From: Shinella curvata
GTDB taxonomy: Bacteria; Pseudomonadota; Alphaproteobacteria; Rhizobiales; Rhizobiaceae
NCBI RefSeq assembly: GCF_022899935.1
Contig: NZ_JALJCJ010000003.1
Location: forward strand, 415,720-479,719
Direction of reading: 5' to 3'
DNA: 64,000 nt
The notes under the pieces are model-generated. The model was not told the DNA's origin. It ran no database searches and was given only the letters and a program-made list of their open reading frames with translations. The translations under genes were made by a program, and so were the position numbers. Below are positions 1-9,156 of this stretch, piece after piece. The first letter of the stretch is position 1. Each line of letters starts with the position of its first letter.

Positions 1-97
1 TCTCGTCGAGCACCGCATTGACGATGTTCTCGACGTCGCGGTGATAGAGGTGGGGATTGCGCGCGGCGACAATCTGAACCAGTTCCGACTTGATCAC
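1..97 (-). CDS. ihfB: Integration host factor subunit beta (N-terminal part)
   Basis: Only the first 32 codons are in the window; the gene continues past base 1. The minus strand reads from a GTG at 97-95 and gives [20 protein letters not shown], the hallmark N-terminus of alphaproteobacterial IHF-beta (HU/IHF fold, first helix pair). IHF is a heterodimeric nucleoid protein that bends DNA and assists sigma-54 promoters and recombination. A G-rich Shine-Dalgarno stretch (GAGGGGGA) lies just upstream of the GTG. It follows sppA on the same strand after 27 bp, so the two are probably co-transcribed. Confidence 0.9.
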   Translation of the reverse strand, partial: MIKSELVQIVAARNPHLYHRDVENIVNAVLDE

Positions 98-124
98 TGT
101 ATCCCCCTCAAAAATTCTTGTTTT

Positions 125-1075
125 TCAATCGTGATCAACCTGCCAAACCGAGACAAGACCGTCAAGAAACAACTTTTCCCCGGTCAGCTTTTCAATCGTC
201 GGCTGAAGATCGAGCGGCAGGCCGAGGATGGAGCGAGCAAATTCCCGGATGCTGCCGCCGAGGAACGGCAAGCCTGACCGCCGCGGCGCGTCGTAGTCGA
301 CGAAGGGAAGATCTTCGGCCACCTTGCGTTCATCGAGATAAGCGCGGATCGCCTCCGGGCCGCCGAGCGTATCGACCAGCTTCGCGGCAAGCGCCTGGCG
401 ACCGGTGAAGATACTGCCGTCGGCAAGACGCAAAACCTGATCGCGCGGCAATTTGCGACGCTCCACGACGAGGTCGACGAACCAGTCGTAGCTGTCCATC
501 ACCATGGCGCGGATCATTGTCTTGGCCTCCTCGCTTGCCGGATGGAAGGGCGAGGGTTCAGCCTTCAGCGGCGCCGACTTGATCTCCTCCAGGGACACCC
601 CGATCTTGTCCATCAGGTCCTTCATCTGCGGATATTGGAACAGCACGCCGATCGAACCGGTAATCGAGCTCTCGCCGGCGATGATCGTGTCGCCGGCCGT
701 CGCGATCATGTAGCCGGCCGAAGCCGCAAGCGTGCGCACATCGGAAACGACAGGCTTCTTTTCCGCCACCTTGCGCAACGCCTTGAAGATGACTTCCCCG
801 CCATAGGTCGTGCCGCCCGGCGAAGAAATCGTCACGACAAGCGCCTTGGCCCTGTCGTTCTTCGCGATCCGGTCGAGACGCTCGAGAAGCTCGCTGTCAT
901 CCTGGATGATGCCGGAAATGCTGACGCGGGCGATGTGATTGACCGCGCCCCTGTCTTTCCAGCCCCAGCTTGCGGCGGCAAAAACGGCGGCGAGCGCGAT
1001 CACGATGGCAGCGACGCGCCAGAAGGTCAGCTTGCGTCGCAGGTGCCGGCGGTCGGCGATGGCGGATTGATCCAT
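125..1075 (-). CDS. sppA: Signal peptide peptidase SppA, short S49 form
   Basis: This is a 316-residue membrane serine peptidase of family S49 that degrades cleaved signal peptides in the inner membrane. One transmembrane helix lies at about residues 19-39 (FWRVAAIVIALAAVFAAASW), followed by the periplasmic protease domain. By comparison with the short Bacillus SppA, the nucleophile is Ser119 in LAASAGYMIA and the general base is Lys171 in SAPLKAEPSP; this assignment is from motif spacing. The ATG at 1075 was chosen because it places the helix near the N-terminus; the frame stays open further upstream but overlaps divergent lptC. It is transcribed towards ihfB. Confidence 0.93.
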   Translation of the reverse strand: MDQSAIADRRHLRRKLTFWRVAAIVIALAAVFAAASWGWKDRGAVNHIARVSISGIIQDDSELLERLDRIAKNDRAKALVVTISSPGGTTYGGEVIFKALRKVAEKKPVVSDVRTLAASAGYMIATAGDTIIAGESSITGSIGVLFQYPQMKDLMDKIGVSLEEIKSAPLKAEPSPFHPASEEAKTMIRAMVMDSYDWFVDLVVERRKLPRDQVLRLADGSIFTGRQALAAKLVDTLGGPEAIRAYLDERKVAEDLPFVDYDAPRRSGLPFLGGSIREFARSILGLPLDLQPTIEKLTGEKLFLDGLVSVWQVDHD

Positions 1076-1283
1076 TCCCTGTCCTCGATGTCCTGGTTCG
1101 GCCAAGTCTTGGCTTGCCGAAGGCCCTATCGATATGGCATTCCCGGCGCAAATGGCAAATCGTCGCTGAAGTTTCTTGCACATCCATTGTTTGTTCAGGA
1201 ATAATCGCCATATGAGCCCCGTTATGCATGCGGCCCGTCGCTTCCGCGAGCGAAGGTCGGACGGATAGAACCAAGCAGGCAGA

Positions 1284-1952
1284 ATGCTGAACAGCGTGAC
1301 AGAGGCACCGACGGGTGCACCGGGCATGAGTGTTTCCGCCGAGGCATATCGCCTCGCGACGCGGCATTCCTCGCGCGTGCGTTTCCTCAAGGTGGCGCTG
1401 CCGGCCGCTGCCCTTTTCATCGGGGCCATCTTCGTCGTCGTCTCGATCGTGCGCACTTGGGTGCCGGCCGACCTGCAAGTCGAAAGCGCCTCCATCGAGG
1501 ACGGCAAGATCGTCATGCGCAATCCGGCGATATCGGGCCGCAACGACGCCGGCATCAGTTATTCCATGAAGGCCGAACGGGCGCTGCAGGACATGAAGCA
1601 GCCCGACGTCATCACACTCGAAAACATCAAGGCGAAGATGCCGGTCAACGAGACGACGGTTGCCGAAGTGGTGGCCGCAACCGGCATCTACGACCGCGGC
1701 AAGAACCTGCTCGACATGGTCGCGCCTTTTACCATCACACTCAACACCGGTCTCGAAGCCGCCTTCCGTTCCGCCCATCTCGATATCAACGGCGGCAGCA
1801 TGCAAACGACAGAGCCAGTTTCCATCCGTTCACCGGAAGCATCCATTGTTGCGCAGTCGCTGCGAATGACGGATAAAGGCCGGACCGTCGTTTTTGAAGG
1901 CAAGGTCGTCGTCGACGTTGATCCCGCCGCCATCCGCAACCGAGAAAAGTAA
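1284..1952 (+). CDS. lptC: LPS export system protein LptC
   Basis: This 222-residue bitopic inner-membrane protein passes lipopolysaccharide from the LptBFG transporter to LptA in the periplasm. The N-terminal 35 residues are cytoplasmic, a single helix spans about 36-60 (VALPAAALFIGAIFVVVSIV), and the rest is a beta-jellyroll region with the alternating pattern of the LptC/OstA fold. It is longer than the E. coli protein because of the cytoplasmic extension, which is usual in rhizobia. It opens a plus-strand operon with lptA (8 bp gap) and lptB, so position supports the assignment as much as sequence does. Confidence 0.9.
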   Translation: MLNSVTEAPTGAPGMSVSAEAYRLATRHSSRVRFLKVALPAAALFIGAIFVVVSIVRTWVPADLQVESASIEDGKIVMRNPAISGRNDAGISYSMKAERALQDMKQPDVITLENIKAKMPVNETTVAEVVAATGIYDRGKNLLDMVAPFTITLNTGLEAAFRSAHLDINGGSMQTTEPVSIRSPEASIVAQSLRMTDKGRTVVFEGKVVVDVDPAAIRNREK

Positions 1953-1959
1953 GAGCGCC

Positions 1960-2520
1960 ATGTTCGCCAGTCTCTCCGCCCCCGTCCGGGCCGCCAGCAT
2001 TTTCGCTCTTGCCGCCGGCCTCGCGCTGGCCTCGGTCCCTGCAGGCGCGCAGCAGACCACCAGCCGCATGAAGGGCATGCAGCTCTCGAACGATCAGCCG
2101 ATCCAGATCCAGAGCGACAAGCTCGAGATTCAGGATCAGCAGAACAAGGCCGAGTTCAGCGGCAATGTGAAAGTCGTGCAGGGCACGACGACGCTGCAGG
2201 CCGGCAATATGGTGGTCTACTACAAGTCGGGCGGCGGTTCGGTGGCCAGCGGCGATGCGGATATCGAGAAGATCGACGTGTCCGGCAAGGTCTATCTCAA
2301 GTCCGGCACGCAGGAGGCGACGGCCGATACCGGCACGTTCAACCTCGTCAACGAAACGCTGCTCCTGAAGGGCGACAAGGTCGTGCTGTCGGAGGGCAAG
2401 AACGTCTTCGTCGGCTGCCAGCTCGCCGTGACCATGCGCACCGGCGAAGCCAAGCTCGACGCCTGTGGCGGCCGTGTCATGATCCAGCTCGACCCGAAGT
2501 CGCGCAAGACAACCAACTGA
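1960..2520 (+). CDS. lptA: LPS transport periplasmic protein LptA (OstA)
   Basis: This is a 186-residue periplasmic bridge protein that carries lipopolysaccharide across the periplasm. A signal peptide (ASIFALAAGLALASVPAGAQ) covers about residues 10-29. The mature part starts with the typical OstA entry IQIQSDKLEIQDQQNKAEFSG, here given in part, followed by repeated beta-strands. The ATG at 1960 was chosen over an upstream GTG frame because it gives a proper signal peptide and sits 8 bp after lptC. lptB follows after 10 bp. Confidence 0.93.
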   Translation: MFASLSAPVRAASIFALAAGLALASVPAGAQQTTSRMKGMQLSNDQPIQIQSDKLEIQDQQNKAEFSGNVKVVQGTTTLQAGNMVVYYKSGGGSVASGDADIEKIDVSGKVYLKSGTQEATADTGTFNLVNETLLLKGDKVVLSEGKNVFVGCQLAVTMRTGEAKLDACGGRVMIQLDPKSRKTTN

Positions 2521-2530
2521 TAAGCTGCCC

Positions 2531-3340
2531 GTGTCGTTGCCCCTCCTCTCCCGGCTGAAGCGCCGTCCGAAAAAGGCCGCTCAGGACGCCCATCACAGCA
2601 CCGATCTCTCGCGCTACGAGGGAACGCTGATCGCGCGCGGCCTGACCAAGACCTATCGCGACCGCCGCGTCGTCAATGGTGTTTCGCTCGTGGTGCGCCG
2701 GGGGGAGGCCGTCGGCCTGCTCGGTCCGAACGGCGCGGGCAAGACGACGTGTTTCTACATGATCACCGGCCTCGTGCCGGTCGACGAGGGGTCGATCGAG
2801 ATCAACGGCAACGACGTGACGACGATGCCAATGTATCGTCGTGCGCGTCTCGGCGTCGGTTACCTGCCGCAGGAAGCCTCGATCTTTCGCGGCCTGACGG
2901 TCGAGGAAAACATCCGCGCCGTGCTCGAAGTGCACGACAAGGACAAGGCACGGCGCGAGCAGAAGCTCGACAGCCTGCTTGCCGAATTCTCGATCTCGCA
3001 TTTGCGCAAGTCACCGGCCATCGCGCTGTCGGGCGGTGAACGCCGTCGCCTCGAAATCGCCCGCGCGCTTGCCACCGATCCGACCTTCATGCTGCTCGAC
3101 GAGCCGTTTGCCGGCGTGGATCCGATTTCGGTGGCGGATATCCAGGCGCTGGTGCGCCACCTCACCTCGCGCGGCATCGGCGTGCTGATCACCGACCACA
3201 ATGTGCGCGAAACGCTCGGCCTGATCGACCGCGCCTATATCATCCATGCCGGCGAGGTGCTCACGCATGGAAGGGCAAACGACATCGTCAGCAACCCGGA
3301 TGTGCGCCGCCTCTATCTCGGTGACAATTTCAGCCTCTGA
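2531..3340 (+). CDS. lptB: LPS export ABC transporter ATPase LptB
   Basis: This 269-residue cytoplasmic ATPase powers LPS extraction by LptFG. Walker A is GPNGAGKTT (about residues 65-73), the signature is LSGGERRRLEIARAL, Walker B is FMLLDEPFAG, and the H-loop is ITDHNVRETL. The N-terminal 30 residues are a basic extension before the ABC core, common in rhizobial LptB. The start is a GTG at 2531, 10 bp after lptA. It is immediately followed by rpoN, the conserved lptB-rpoN-hpf-ptsN order of Proteobacteria. Confidence 0.96.
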   Translation: MSLPLLSRLKRRPKKAAQDAHHSTDLSRYEGTLIARGLTKTYRDRRVVNGVSLVVRRGEAVGLLGPNGAGKTTCFYMITGLVPVDEGSIEINGNDVTTMPMYRRARLGVGYLPQEASIFRGLTVEENIRAVLEVHDKDKARREQKLDSLLAEFSISHLRKSPAIALSGGERRRLEIARALATDPTFMLLDEPFAGVDPISVADIQALVRHLTSRGIGVLITDHNVRETLGLIDRAYIIHAGEVLTHGRANDIVSNPDVRRLYLGDNFSL

Positions 3341-3479
3341 GGCGCATCGCCGCCGTCTTCACCAAGTTGACGGCTGGCGCTTGACCAAACCCCTCAAAAA
3401 AGCAATTTTTGGGCCAGTTGGATTTTAGCCGCCGGACCGTGAGGGTTGACGCGGATTTTTCCAGGAGTAGCGCGTCCGC

Positions 3480-5039
3480 ATGGCCCTCGCCGCAAGCCTT
3501 TTTCTGCGCCAAAGCCAGTCGCTGGTGATGACACCGCAACTGATGCAGTCGATTCAGCTGCTGCAGATGACGCATGTCGAGCTCAATCAGTTCATCGAGC
3601 AGGAAGTCGAAAAAAATCCGCTGCTCGAAATCGCCTCCGGCGAGGACGGCGTGCGAGAGCGCGGCGCCGACGATTATTCCGGCGGCAACGGCGACCCTCT
3701 GCATGCCGAGAACCTGGGCAGCGACGAAGGCTTCCAGCCGGACCTCTACGATTCCGCCACCCAGGGCAGTGCCGGCAGTGCGCCGGAGATTTTCGACGGC
3801 GGCCTCGACAATGTCTTCCCCGACGACGCCGGCCCGCGCAACGCGGATGCACCCGAGCTTATCGGCCAGTGGAAATCCATGCCGGGTGGCGGCGAGGATG
3901 GCGAGGGCTATGACCTCGATGACTTCGTGGCAAGCCGCAAGACGCTCGCCGACGTGCTCAACGAACAGATCCCCTTTGTTCTGCCAGATGCCATCGACCG
4001 GCTGATCGCCCAGCACCTCGTCGACCAGCTCGACGAGGCCGGTTATCTCCAGGGCGGCACCACGGAGACGGCGCTGAAACTCGGCAAGCCCGTCGTCGAG
4101 ATCGAGCGCATTCTGGCCCGCCTGCAGGAACTGGACCCACCCGGCGTCTTCGCCCGCTCGCTCAGCGAATGTCTTGCCATTCAGCTGAGGGCGCGCGACC
4201 GGCTGGACCCCGCGATGGCCATGCTCGTCGACAATCTCGAATTGCTCGCGCGTCGCGATTTTTCGACGCTGAAGAAGCTCTGCGGTGTGGGCGAGGAGGA
4301 TCTGCTCGACATGCTCGCGGAAATCCGCAAGCTCGATCCGAAGCCCGGCACGCGTTACGAGACGAGCCCGTCCGAGGCCGTGGTGCCCGATATCCTCGTG
4401 CGGGCGGCCCCCGATGGCACCTGGCACATCGAACTCAACGCCGACACGCTGCCGCGCGTTCTCGTCAACCGCGAGTATCATGCGGCGGTCTCGCGCCACA
4501 CGGACCGCAACAGTGAGGACTATACCTTCCTCAACGAATGCCTCCAGACGGCGAACTGGCTGACGCGCAGCCTCGACCAGCGCGCCCGTACCATCATGAA
4601 GGTGGCGGCCGAGATCGTGCGCCAGCAGGACGCCTTCCTGATGCACGGCGTCGACCATCTGCGCCCGCTGAACCTGAAAACCGTCGCCGAAGCGATCAAG
4701 ATGCATGAATCGACGGTGAGCCGCGTTACCTCGAACAAATACATGCTGACCCCGCGCGGCCTGTTCGAGCTCAAATACTTTTTCACCGTCTCGATCGGCT
4801 CGGCGGAGGGCGGCGATTCCCATTCGGCCGAAAGCGTGCGTCACCGCATTCGCGCCATGATCACGCAAGAATTACCCGACGCCGTGCTTTCGGATGACGA
4901 TATCGTCGACATTCTTCGCAAGGGCGGCGTCGAGCTCGCTCGCCGCACGGTCGCAAAATATCGCGAGGCGATGAATATTCCCTCCTCCGTGCAGCGGCGG
5001 CGGGAAAAACGGGCGCTCGCCAAGGCCGCCGCATCCTGA
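3480..5039 (+). CDS. rpoN: RNA polymerase sigma-54 factor RpoN
   Basis: This 519-residue alternative sigma factor recognises -24/-12 promoters and needs AAA+ activators. Region I is at the N-terminus (LVMTPQLMQSIQLLQMT, glutamine- and leucine-rich, activator-responsive). An acidic region II runs over about residues 50-140, followed by the core-binding region III. The DNA-binding HTH and the RpoN box (ARRTVAKYRE, about residues 492-501) are at the C-terminus. In rhizobia RpoN controls nitrogen assimilation, dicarboxylate transport and, where present, nitrogen fixation. It is separated from lptB by 139 bp and may have its own promoter; I saw no convincing -24/-12 element there. Confidence 0.97.
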   Translation: MALAASLFLRQSQSLVMTPQLMQSIQLLQMTHVELNQFIEQEVEKNPLLEIASGEDGVRERGADDYSGGNGDPLHAENLGSDEGFQPDLYDSATQGSAGSAPEIFDGGLDNVFPDDAGPRNADAPELIGQWKSMPGGGEDGEGYDLDDFVASRKTLADVLNEQIPFVLPDAIDRLIAQHLVDQLDEAGYLQGGTTETALKLGKPVVEIERILARLQELDPPGVFARSLSECLAIQLRARDRLDPAMAMLVDNLELLARRDFSTLKKLCGVGEEDLLDMLAEIRKLDPKPGTRYETSPSEAVVPDILVRAAPDGTWHIELNADTLPRVLVNREYHAAVSRHTDRNSEDYTFLNECLQTANWLTRSLDQRARTIMKVAAEIVRQQDAFLMHGVDHLRPLNLKTVAEAIKMHESTVSRVTSNKYMLTPRGLFELKYFFTVSIGSAEGGDSHSAESVRHRIRAMITQELPDAVLSDDDIVDILRKGGVELARRTVAKYREAMNIPSSVQRRREKRALAKAAAS

Positions 5040-5289
5040 CGAAAACGCTGGAAAACCGGCGCTTCCGGTTGACGGAAGTTAACAATGCCTGAATCCACTG
5101 ATTGACTTCGCAAACGGGAAGGGCTAATGCGCGCCCCAATTCCGAAGGGAAGAAATACCGGACTTCCAAACATATCCCCGGTTTTCTCTAGCGTGCGGTG
5201 CAGCAAACAGCGCATGCGTGAAAAGCTTGGAACACAGATGAGGTTGGAATAGACTGGTGCGCGCAAATCATGAAAGAGAGGTAGCCTCC

Positions 5290-5865
5290 ATGAGTGTGCG
5301 TGTGTCCGGTAAACATATGGAAATCGGTGACAGCTTCCGCCAGCGCATTGAAGAGCAGGTGGAACTAGCCGTAACCAAATATTTTGACGGAGGATATTCG
5401 AGCCAGGTCACCGTGGAAAAAGCGGGATCGCGGTACAGTGCCGACTGCAAGGTCCATCTCGACACCGGGATGGCGTTGCAAGCCAATGGCGAAGCAAACG
5501 ATCCCCTCGTGGCCTTTCAATCGGCCTCGGAACGGATCGAGAAGCGCCTGCGTCGGTACAAGCGCAAACTCAAGGCCCACCACAATGGCAACGGTCACGA
5601 CGCCTTTGCAGAAGTGGCCTACACGGTGATGGATTCGGTCCCCGACGAAGACGATGAGCTTCCCGAGGACTACGCACCGACCATCGTTGCGGAAAGCACG
5701 AAGAAACTGCGGACAATGTCTGTCGCAGGCGCCGTCATGGCGCTCGACATGACGGATGATCCGGTTCTTCTGTTCCGCAGCGCCGGGTCGGAGCAGCTCA
5801 ATATCGTCTACCGACGCAACGACGGCAATATTGGCTGGATTGATGCAGCCAATATCAAAAGCTGA
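5290..5865 (+). CDS. hpf: Ribosome hibernation promoting factor, long form
   Basis: This is a 191-residue long-form HPF (RaiA/YfiA family) that dimerises 70S ribosomes into inactive 100S particles. The S30AE domain occupies about residues 1-100 (MSVRVSGKHMEIGDSF onwards). A linker precedes the C-terminal dimerisation domain at about 130-190, with PVLLFRSAGSEQLNIVYRR. The ATG at 5290 is preceded by GAGAGG and was preferred over an upstream GTG because it matches the family N-terminus. It sits between rpoN and ptsN as in most Proteobacteria. The 250 bp upstream gap leaves room for a separate stationary-phase promoter. Confidence 0.95.
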   Translation: MSVRVSGKHMEIGDSFRQRIEEQVELAVTKYFDGGYSSQVTVEKAGSRYSADCKVHLDTGMALQANGEANDPLVAFQSASERIEKRLRRYKRKLKAHHNGNGHDAFAEVAYTVMDSVPDEDDELPEDYAPTIVAESTKKLRTMSVAGAVMALDMTDDPVLLFRSAGSEQLNIVYRRNDGNIGWIDAANIKS

Positions 5866-5937
5866 GTGATGGAGGCGTGGTGCCGGGACGGGCGCCACGC
5901 TTCTTCAAACCTTCACCCAGCGCACGAGGACAAAAGC

Positions 5938-6402
5938 ATGGCATTGGCAGGTCTACTGCAGCAGAGTGCGATTATTCCGGCGATGAAAGCCAACTCCAAG
6001 AAGCAGCTGCTTCAGGAGCTGGCGGTTAAAGCGGCAAAGATCACCGGGCTTCCGGAACGTGAGATCTTCGACGTCATCCTTCAGCGCGAGCGACTCGGTT
6101 CGACCGGCGTGGGCAATGGCATCGCCATCCCGCACGGCAAGCTGAAGGAACTTTCACAGATCACGGGCCTCTTCGCGAGGCTCGAGACCCCCGTGGATTT
6201 CGAAGCGTTGGACGACCAGCCGGTCGACCTCGTCTTCCTGCTGCTCGCGCCGGAAGGTGCGGGTGCGGACCACCTGAAGGCCCTGTCCCGCATCGCCCGC
6301 GTGCTGCGCGACCCCACCATGGTCGCAAAGCTGCGCGCTTCCGACAGCGAAAGCGCGATCTATGCCTGCCTCAGCGAAGAACACGCATCGAACGCGGCCT
6401 GA
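5938..6402 (+). CDS. ptsN: PTS IIA-like nitrogen regulatory protein PtsN (EIIA-Ntr)
   Basis: This 154-residue EIIA-fructose-type domain is phosphorylated by NPr as the end point of the nitrogen PTS. In rhizobia it regulates potassium uptake, ABC transporters and carbon/nitrogen balance rather than transporting sugar. The phosphoacceptor is His66 in GIAIPHGKL, with the usual LGSTGVGNG loop just before it. The ATG at 5938 has a GAGGA ribosome binding site 8 bp upstream. It is the last gene of the rpoN cluster and is followed by a strong hairpin terminator shared with grpE. Confidence 0.96.
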   Translation: MALAGLLQQSAIIPAMKANSKKQLLQELAVKAAKITGLPEREIFDVILQRERLGSTGVGNGIAIPHGKLKELSQITGLFARLETPVDFEALDDQPVDLVFLLLAPEGAGADHLKALSRIARVLRDPTMVAKLRASDSESAIYACLSEEHASNAA

Positions 6403-6420
6403 GGCTTTCGAATTCGCATG

Positions 6421-6454
6421 AAAAAACCGGCGGTTTTGCGACCGCCGGTTTTTC
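6421..6454. terminator. Bidirectional rho-independent terminator between ptsN and grpE
   Basis: A perfect 14 bp inverted repeat (AAAAAACCGGCGGT at 6421-6434 and its complement at 6441-6454) with a 6-base loop has an A-run on one side and a T-run on the other. It can end ptsN transcription on the plus strand and grpE transcription on the minus strand. Confidence 0.88.
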
Positions 6455-6475
6455 TTTGTCCGTAAAAGCCTTCGA

Positions 6476-7090
6476 TCAGGCCTGCGTGGCACCCGCGTCG
6501 CCTGCCGGCGCCTTCGGGCCGCCCTTGGCGACACCGACCATGGCCGGGCGCAGCACACGTTCGCCGATGACGTAACCTTCCTGCACGACCTGGACGACCG
6601 TGTTGTTGGGAACCTCGGGGTTCGGCACTTCGAACATCGCCTGATGGAAGTTCGGATCGAACTTCTCGCCGACCGGCTCGAGCTTGCGCACGCCGTGACG
6701 CTCGAGGGCAGCGAGCATCGAGCGCTCGGTCATCTCCACGCCTTCGGCCAGCGTCTTGACGCTGTCGTCGGTCGCCAGCGCGTCCGCCGGGATCGCGTCG
6801 AGCGCGCGGCGCAGATTGTCGGAGACGGCCAGCATGTCACGGGCGAAGCCGGCAACCGAATAGGACTTGGCGTCCTTCACGTCGCGTTCGGTACGGCGGC
6901 GCAGATTGTCCATTTCCGCGGCAAGGCGCAGGTATTTGTCGCGCAGGTCCGAATTCTCCGTGCGCAGCACGTCGAGCGGATCCGGCTCGTACGGGGTGTC
7001 GGCCTCGACGGCGGCGTCTGCCGCTGCATCCGCAGCCAGGCTGATATCCACCACGTCGTCAGGTCCGTGTTTCTTGCTCTCGTCGGTCAT
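6476..7090 (-). CDS. grpE: Nucleotide exchange factor GrpE
   Basis: This 204-residue co-chaperone releases ADP from DnaK. An acidic N-terminal tail is followed by a long coiled coil ([20 protein letters not shown], about residues 51-70) and the C-terminal beta-wing, which holds the DnaK-contact signature around [12 protein letters not shown] and [12 protein letters not shown]. The gene lies 82 bp downstream of hrcA on the same strand, the standard heat-shock pair of alphaproteobacteria, and ends at the shared terminator with ptsN. Confidence 0.96.
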   Translation of the reverse strand: MTDESKKHGPDDVVDISLAADAAADAAVEADTPYEPDPLDVLRTENSDLRDKYLRLAAEMDNLRRRTERDVKDAKSYSVAGFARDMLAVSDNLRRALDAIPADALATDDSVKTLAEGVEMTERSMLAALERHGVRKLEPVGEKFDPNFHQAMFEVPNPEVPNNTVVQVVQEGYVIGERVLRPAMVGVAKGGPKAPAGDAGATQA

Positions 7091-7172
7091 GACGGTCTCC
7101 GAATTGCATGTATCCTGGGTTTGGGCCCGATATCGAGCTTTGAGCCCGAAAAATCAAGGGTTGATGGCCACT

Positions 7173-8252
7173 TCAGCGTGAAAGCCGCGACATCAGCTGC
7201 GCGGTATAGTCCACCATCGGCACGATCCGCGAATAATTGAGCCGTGTGGGACCGATGACGCCGACGGCGCCGACGATCTTCTCGTCGCTGTCGCGGTAGG
7301 GCGCGACGATGAGCGAGGAGCCGGACAGCGAAAACAGCTTGTTCTCCGACCCGATGAAGATGCGCACGCCCGGCCCGGTTTCCGCGAGGTTCAAGAGCTC
7401 GATCAGGCCGTCCTTGCGTTCGAGATCGTCGAACAGCATGCGCAGACGGTCGATATCGTCGGCACCGGCAAGACCTTCGAGCAGGTTCGCCCGGCCGCGC
7501 ACGATGAGCCGCGTCGGCTTGCCCGCCTCGAAACCGCCGGACCAGACGGCAAGGCCGCGCTCGACGAGATCCTGCGACAGCTTGTCCAGCTCGCCGCTGA
7601 TTTCGCCGCGCAGCCGCTCCAGCTGCGAGCGCGCCTCGACCAGCGTGTTGCCGGCGAGATGCGCGTTGAGGAAATTGGCAGCCTCGGTGAGCTGCGAGCC
7701 TGTGATGCCGGCCGGCAGCTCGATGATACGGTTTTCCACCTGGTCGTGATCGCCGACCAGCACGACAAGCGCCTTGGTCGGCTCCAGCCGGATGAACTCG
7801 ACATGCTTGAGCACGGCGTCGTTCTTGGTGGTGATGACCAGCCCGGCGCCACGCGACATGCCCGACAGCGCCTGGCTCGCCTCGTTCATCATGGTTTCGA
7901 CGGCCGTGTGCTTCTGGCCGTGCGGGCGCACATGCCGCTCGATCGAGGCGCGATCCTCCGGCGAGATATTGCCGACCTGCATGAAGGCATCGACGAAGAA
8001 GCGCAGGCCGAGCTGCGTCGGCAGGCGGCCGGCGCTGATATGCGGGGAATAGATGAGGCCCAGTTCCTCCAGATCGCTCATCACATTGCGCACGGAGGCG
8101 GGCGACAGCGACATGGGCAGAATGCGCGACAGGTTGCGCGAGCCGAGTGGTTCGCCGCTTTCCAGATAGCTCTCCACGATGCGGCGGAAGATCTCGCCCG
8201 ACCGCTCATCGAGCGACGAATGAATATCAGGACCCGGAGACCTCAAAACCAT
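7173..8252 (-). CDS. hrcA: Heat-inducible transcription repressor HrcA
   Basis: This 359-residue repressor binds CIRCE operators, typically upstream of groESL. An N-terminal winged helix (about residues 1-85, with SPASVRNVMSDLEELGLI) is followed by a GAF-like dimerisation core, an inserted dimerising domain, and a C-terminal region ending with VVDYTAQLM-type residues. No CIRCE element is visible around hrcA or grpE, so its targets are probably elsewhere. It is divergent from rph and upstream of grpE. Confidence 0.96.
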   Translation of the reverse strand: MVLRSPGPDIHSSLDERSGEIFRRIVESYLESGEPLGSRNLSRILPMSLSPASVRNVMSDLEELGLIYSPHISAGRLPTQLGLRFFVDAFMQVGNISPEDRASIERHVRPHGQKHTAVETMMNEASQALSGMSRGAGLVITTKNDAVLKHVEFIRLEPTKALVVLVGDHDQVENRIIELPAGITGSQLTEAANFLNAHLAGNTLVEARSQLERLRGEISGELDKLSQDLVERGLAVWSGGFEAGKPTRLIVRGRANLLEGLAGADDIDRLRMLFDDLERKDGLIELLNLAETGPGVRIFIGSENKLFSLSGSSLIVAPYRDSDEKIVGAVGVIGPTRLNYSRIVPMVDYTAQLMSRLSR

Positions 8253-8427
8253 CTTTCATCAGCAACCTTGTTATTCCCTGAGAATATAGTGATTTCGGCT
8301 GCCAGCGCAAAACGGATTTTCGCGGCACACCATGCCGAGAAATCAGCGCTAGCGCGGCCGCGCCATTCCCTCCTCCGGCGAACTGGTCTAAAGCACCTTC
8401 CCAGATATCATGAGACAGGAGTTCGTC

Positions 8428-9147
8428 ATGCGGCCGTCCGGCAGAAAAACCGATCAGATGCGCAAGGTTTCTTTCGAGCGCAACGTATCCAAACATGCCG
8501 AGGGATCCTGTCTCGTCAAGTTCGGCGACACGCATGTGCTGGTAACGGCAAGCCTTGAAGACAAGACGCCGCCGTGGCTGCGCAACAGCGGCAAGGGCTG
8601 GGTGACGGCCGAATACGGCATGCTGCCGCGCGCCACCGGCGACCGCATGAAGCGCGAGGCCGCCAGCGGCAAGCAGGGCGGCCGCACGCAGGAAATCCAG
8701 CGTCTGATCGGACGCTCGCTGCGCGCGATCGTCGATCTCGAAGCACTCGGCGAACGCCAGATCACCATCGACTGCGACGTCATCCAGGCCGATGGCGGCA
8801 CGCGCACGGCCTCGATCACCGGTGCCTTCATCGCCCTGCACGACTGCCTGAAATGGATGGAAGCGCGCAACATGATCAAGACGGAGAAGGTCCTGAAGGA
8901 TCATATCGCCGCGATCTCCTGCGGCATCTTCGCCAACCAGTCGGTGATCGATCTCGATTATCTCGAGGATTCCGCCGCCGAGACCGACGCCAATTTCGTC
9001 ATGACCGGCTCGGGCGGCATCGTCGAGATCCAGGGTACTGCCGAAGGCAAGCCGTTCACGGAAGAGGAATTCTCCAGCCTGATGACGCTTGCCCGCAACG
9101 GCATTGCCGAACTCGTCGCCCTGCAGAAGCAGGCGATCGCCGGATAA
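8428..9147 (+). CDS. rph: Ribonuclease PH
   Basis: This 239-residue phosphorolytic 3'-exoribonuclease trims tRNA precursors. The family N-terminus [12 protein letters not shown] sets the start at 8428, with GGAG upstream; an ATG six codons earlier is less likely. Visible motifs are [13 protein letters not shown], the phosphate-binding [17 protein letters not shown] and the metal/active-site [14 protein letters not shown]. It begins a plus-strand operon with a VOC enzyme, rdgB and hemW, with gaps of 7-9 bp, and is divergent from hrcA. Confidence 0.96.
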   Translation: MRPSGRKTDQMRKVSFERNVSKHAEGSCLVKFGDTHVLVTASLEDKTPPWLRNSGKGWVTAEYGMLPRATGDRMKREAASGKQGGRTQEIQRLIGRSLRAIVDLEALGERQITIDCDVIQADGGTRTASITGAFIALHDCLKWMEARNMIKTEKVLKDHIAAISCGIFANQSVIDLDYLEDSAAETDANFVMTGSGGIVEIQGTAEGKPFTEEEFSSLMTLARNGIAELVALQKQAIAG

Positions 9148-9156
9148 GGCACGACC

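Noticed and set aside
3341-3479. Sigma-54 autoregulatory promoter before rpoN
   Set aside because: A TGGC is present at 3372 but without the GC at the required -12 distance, so no -24/-12 promoter is claimed.
3330-4868. A 512-codon open frame antisense to rpoN
   Set aside because: High-GC codon bias keeps antisense frames open. The product is low in typical protein motifs, and the opposite strand encodes an unmistakable sigma-54 factor.
7091-8427. CIRCE operator around hrcA and grpE
   Set aside because: I looked for TTAGCACTC-N9-GAGTGCTAA in the hrcA-rph and hrcA-grpE gaps and saw none. The operator is expected at groESL instead.
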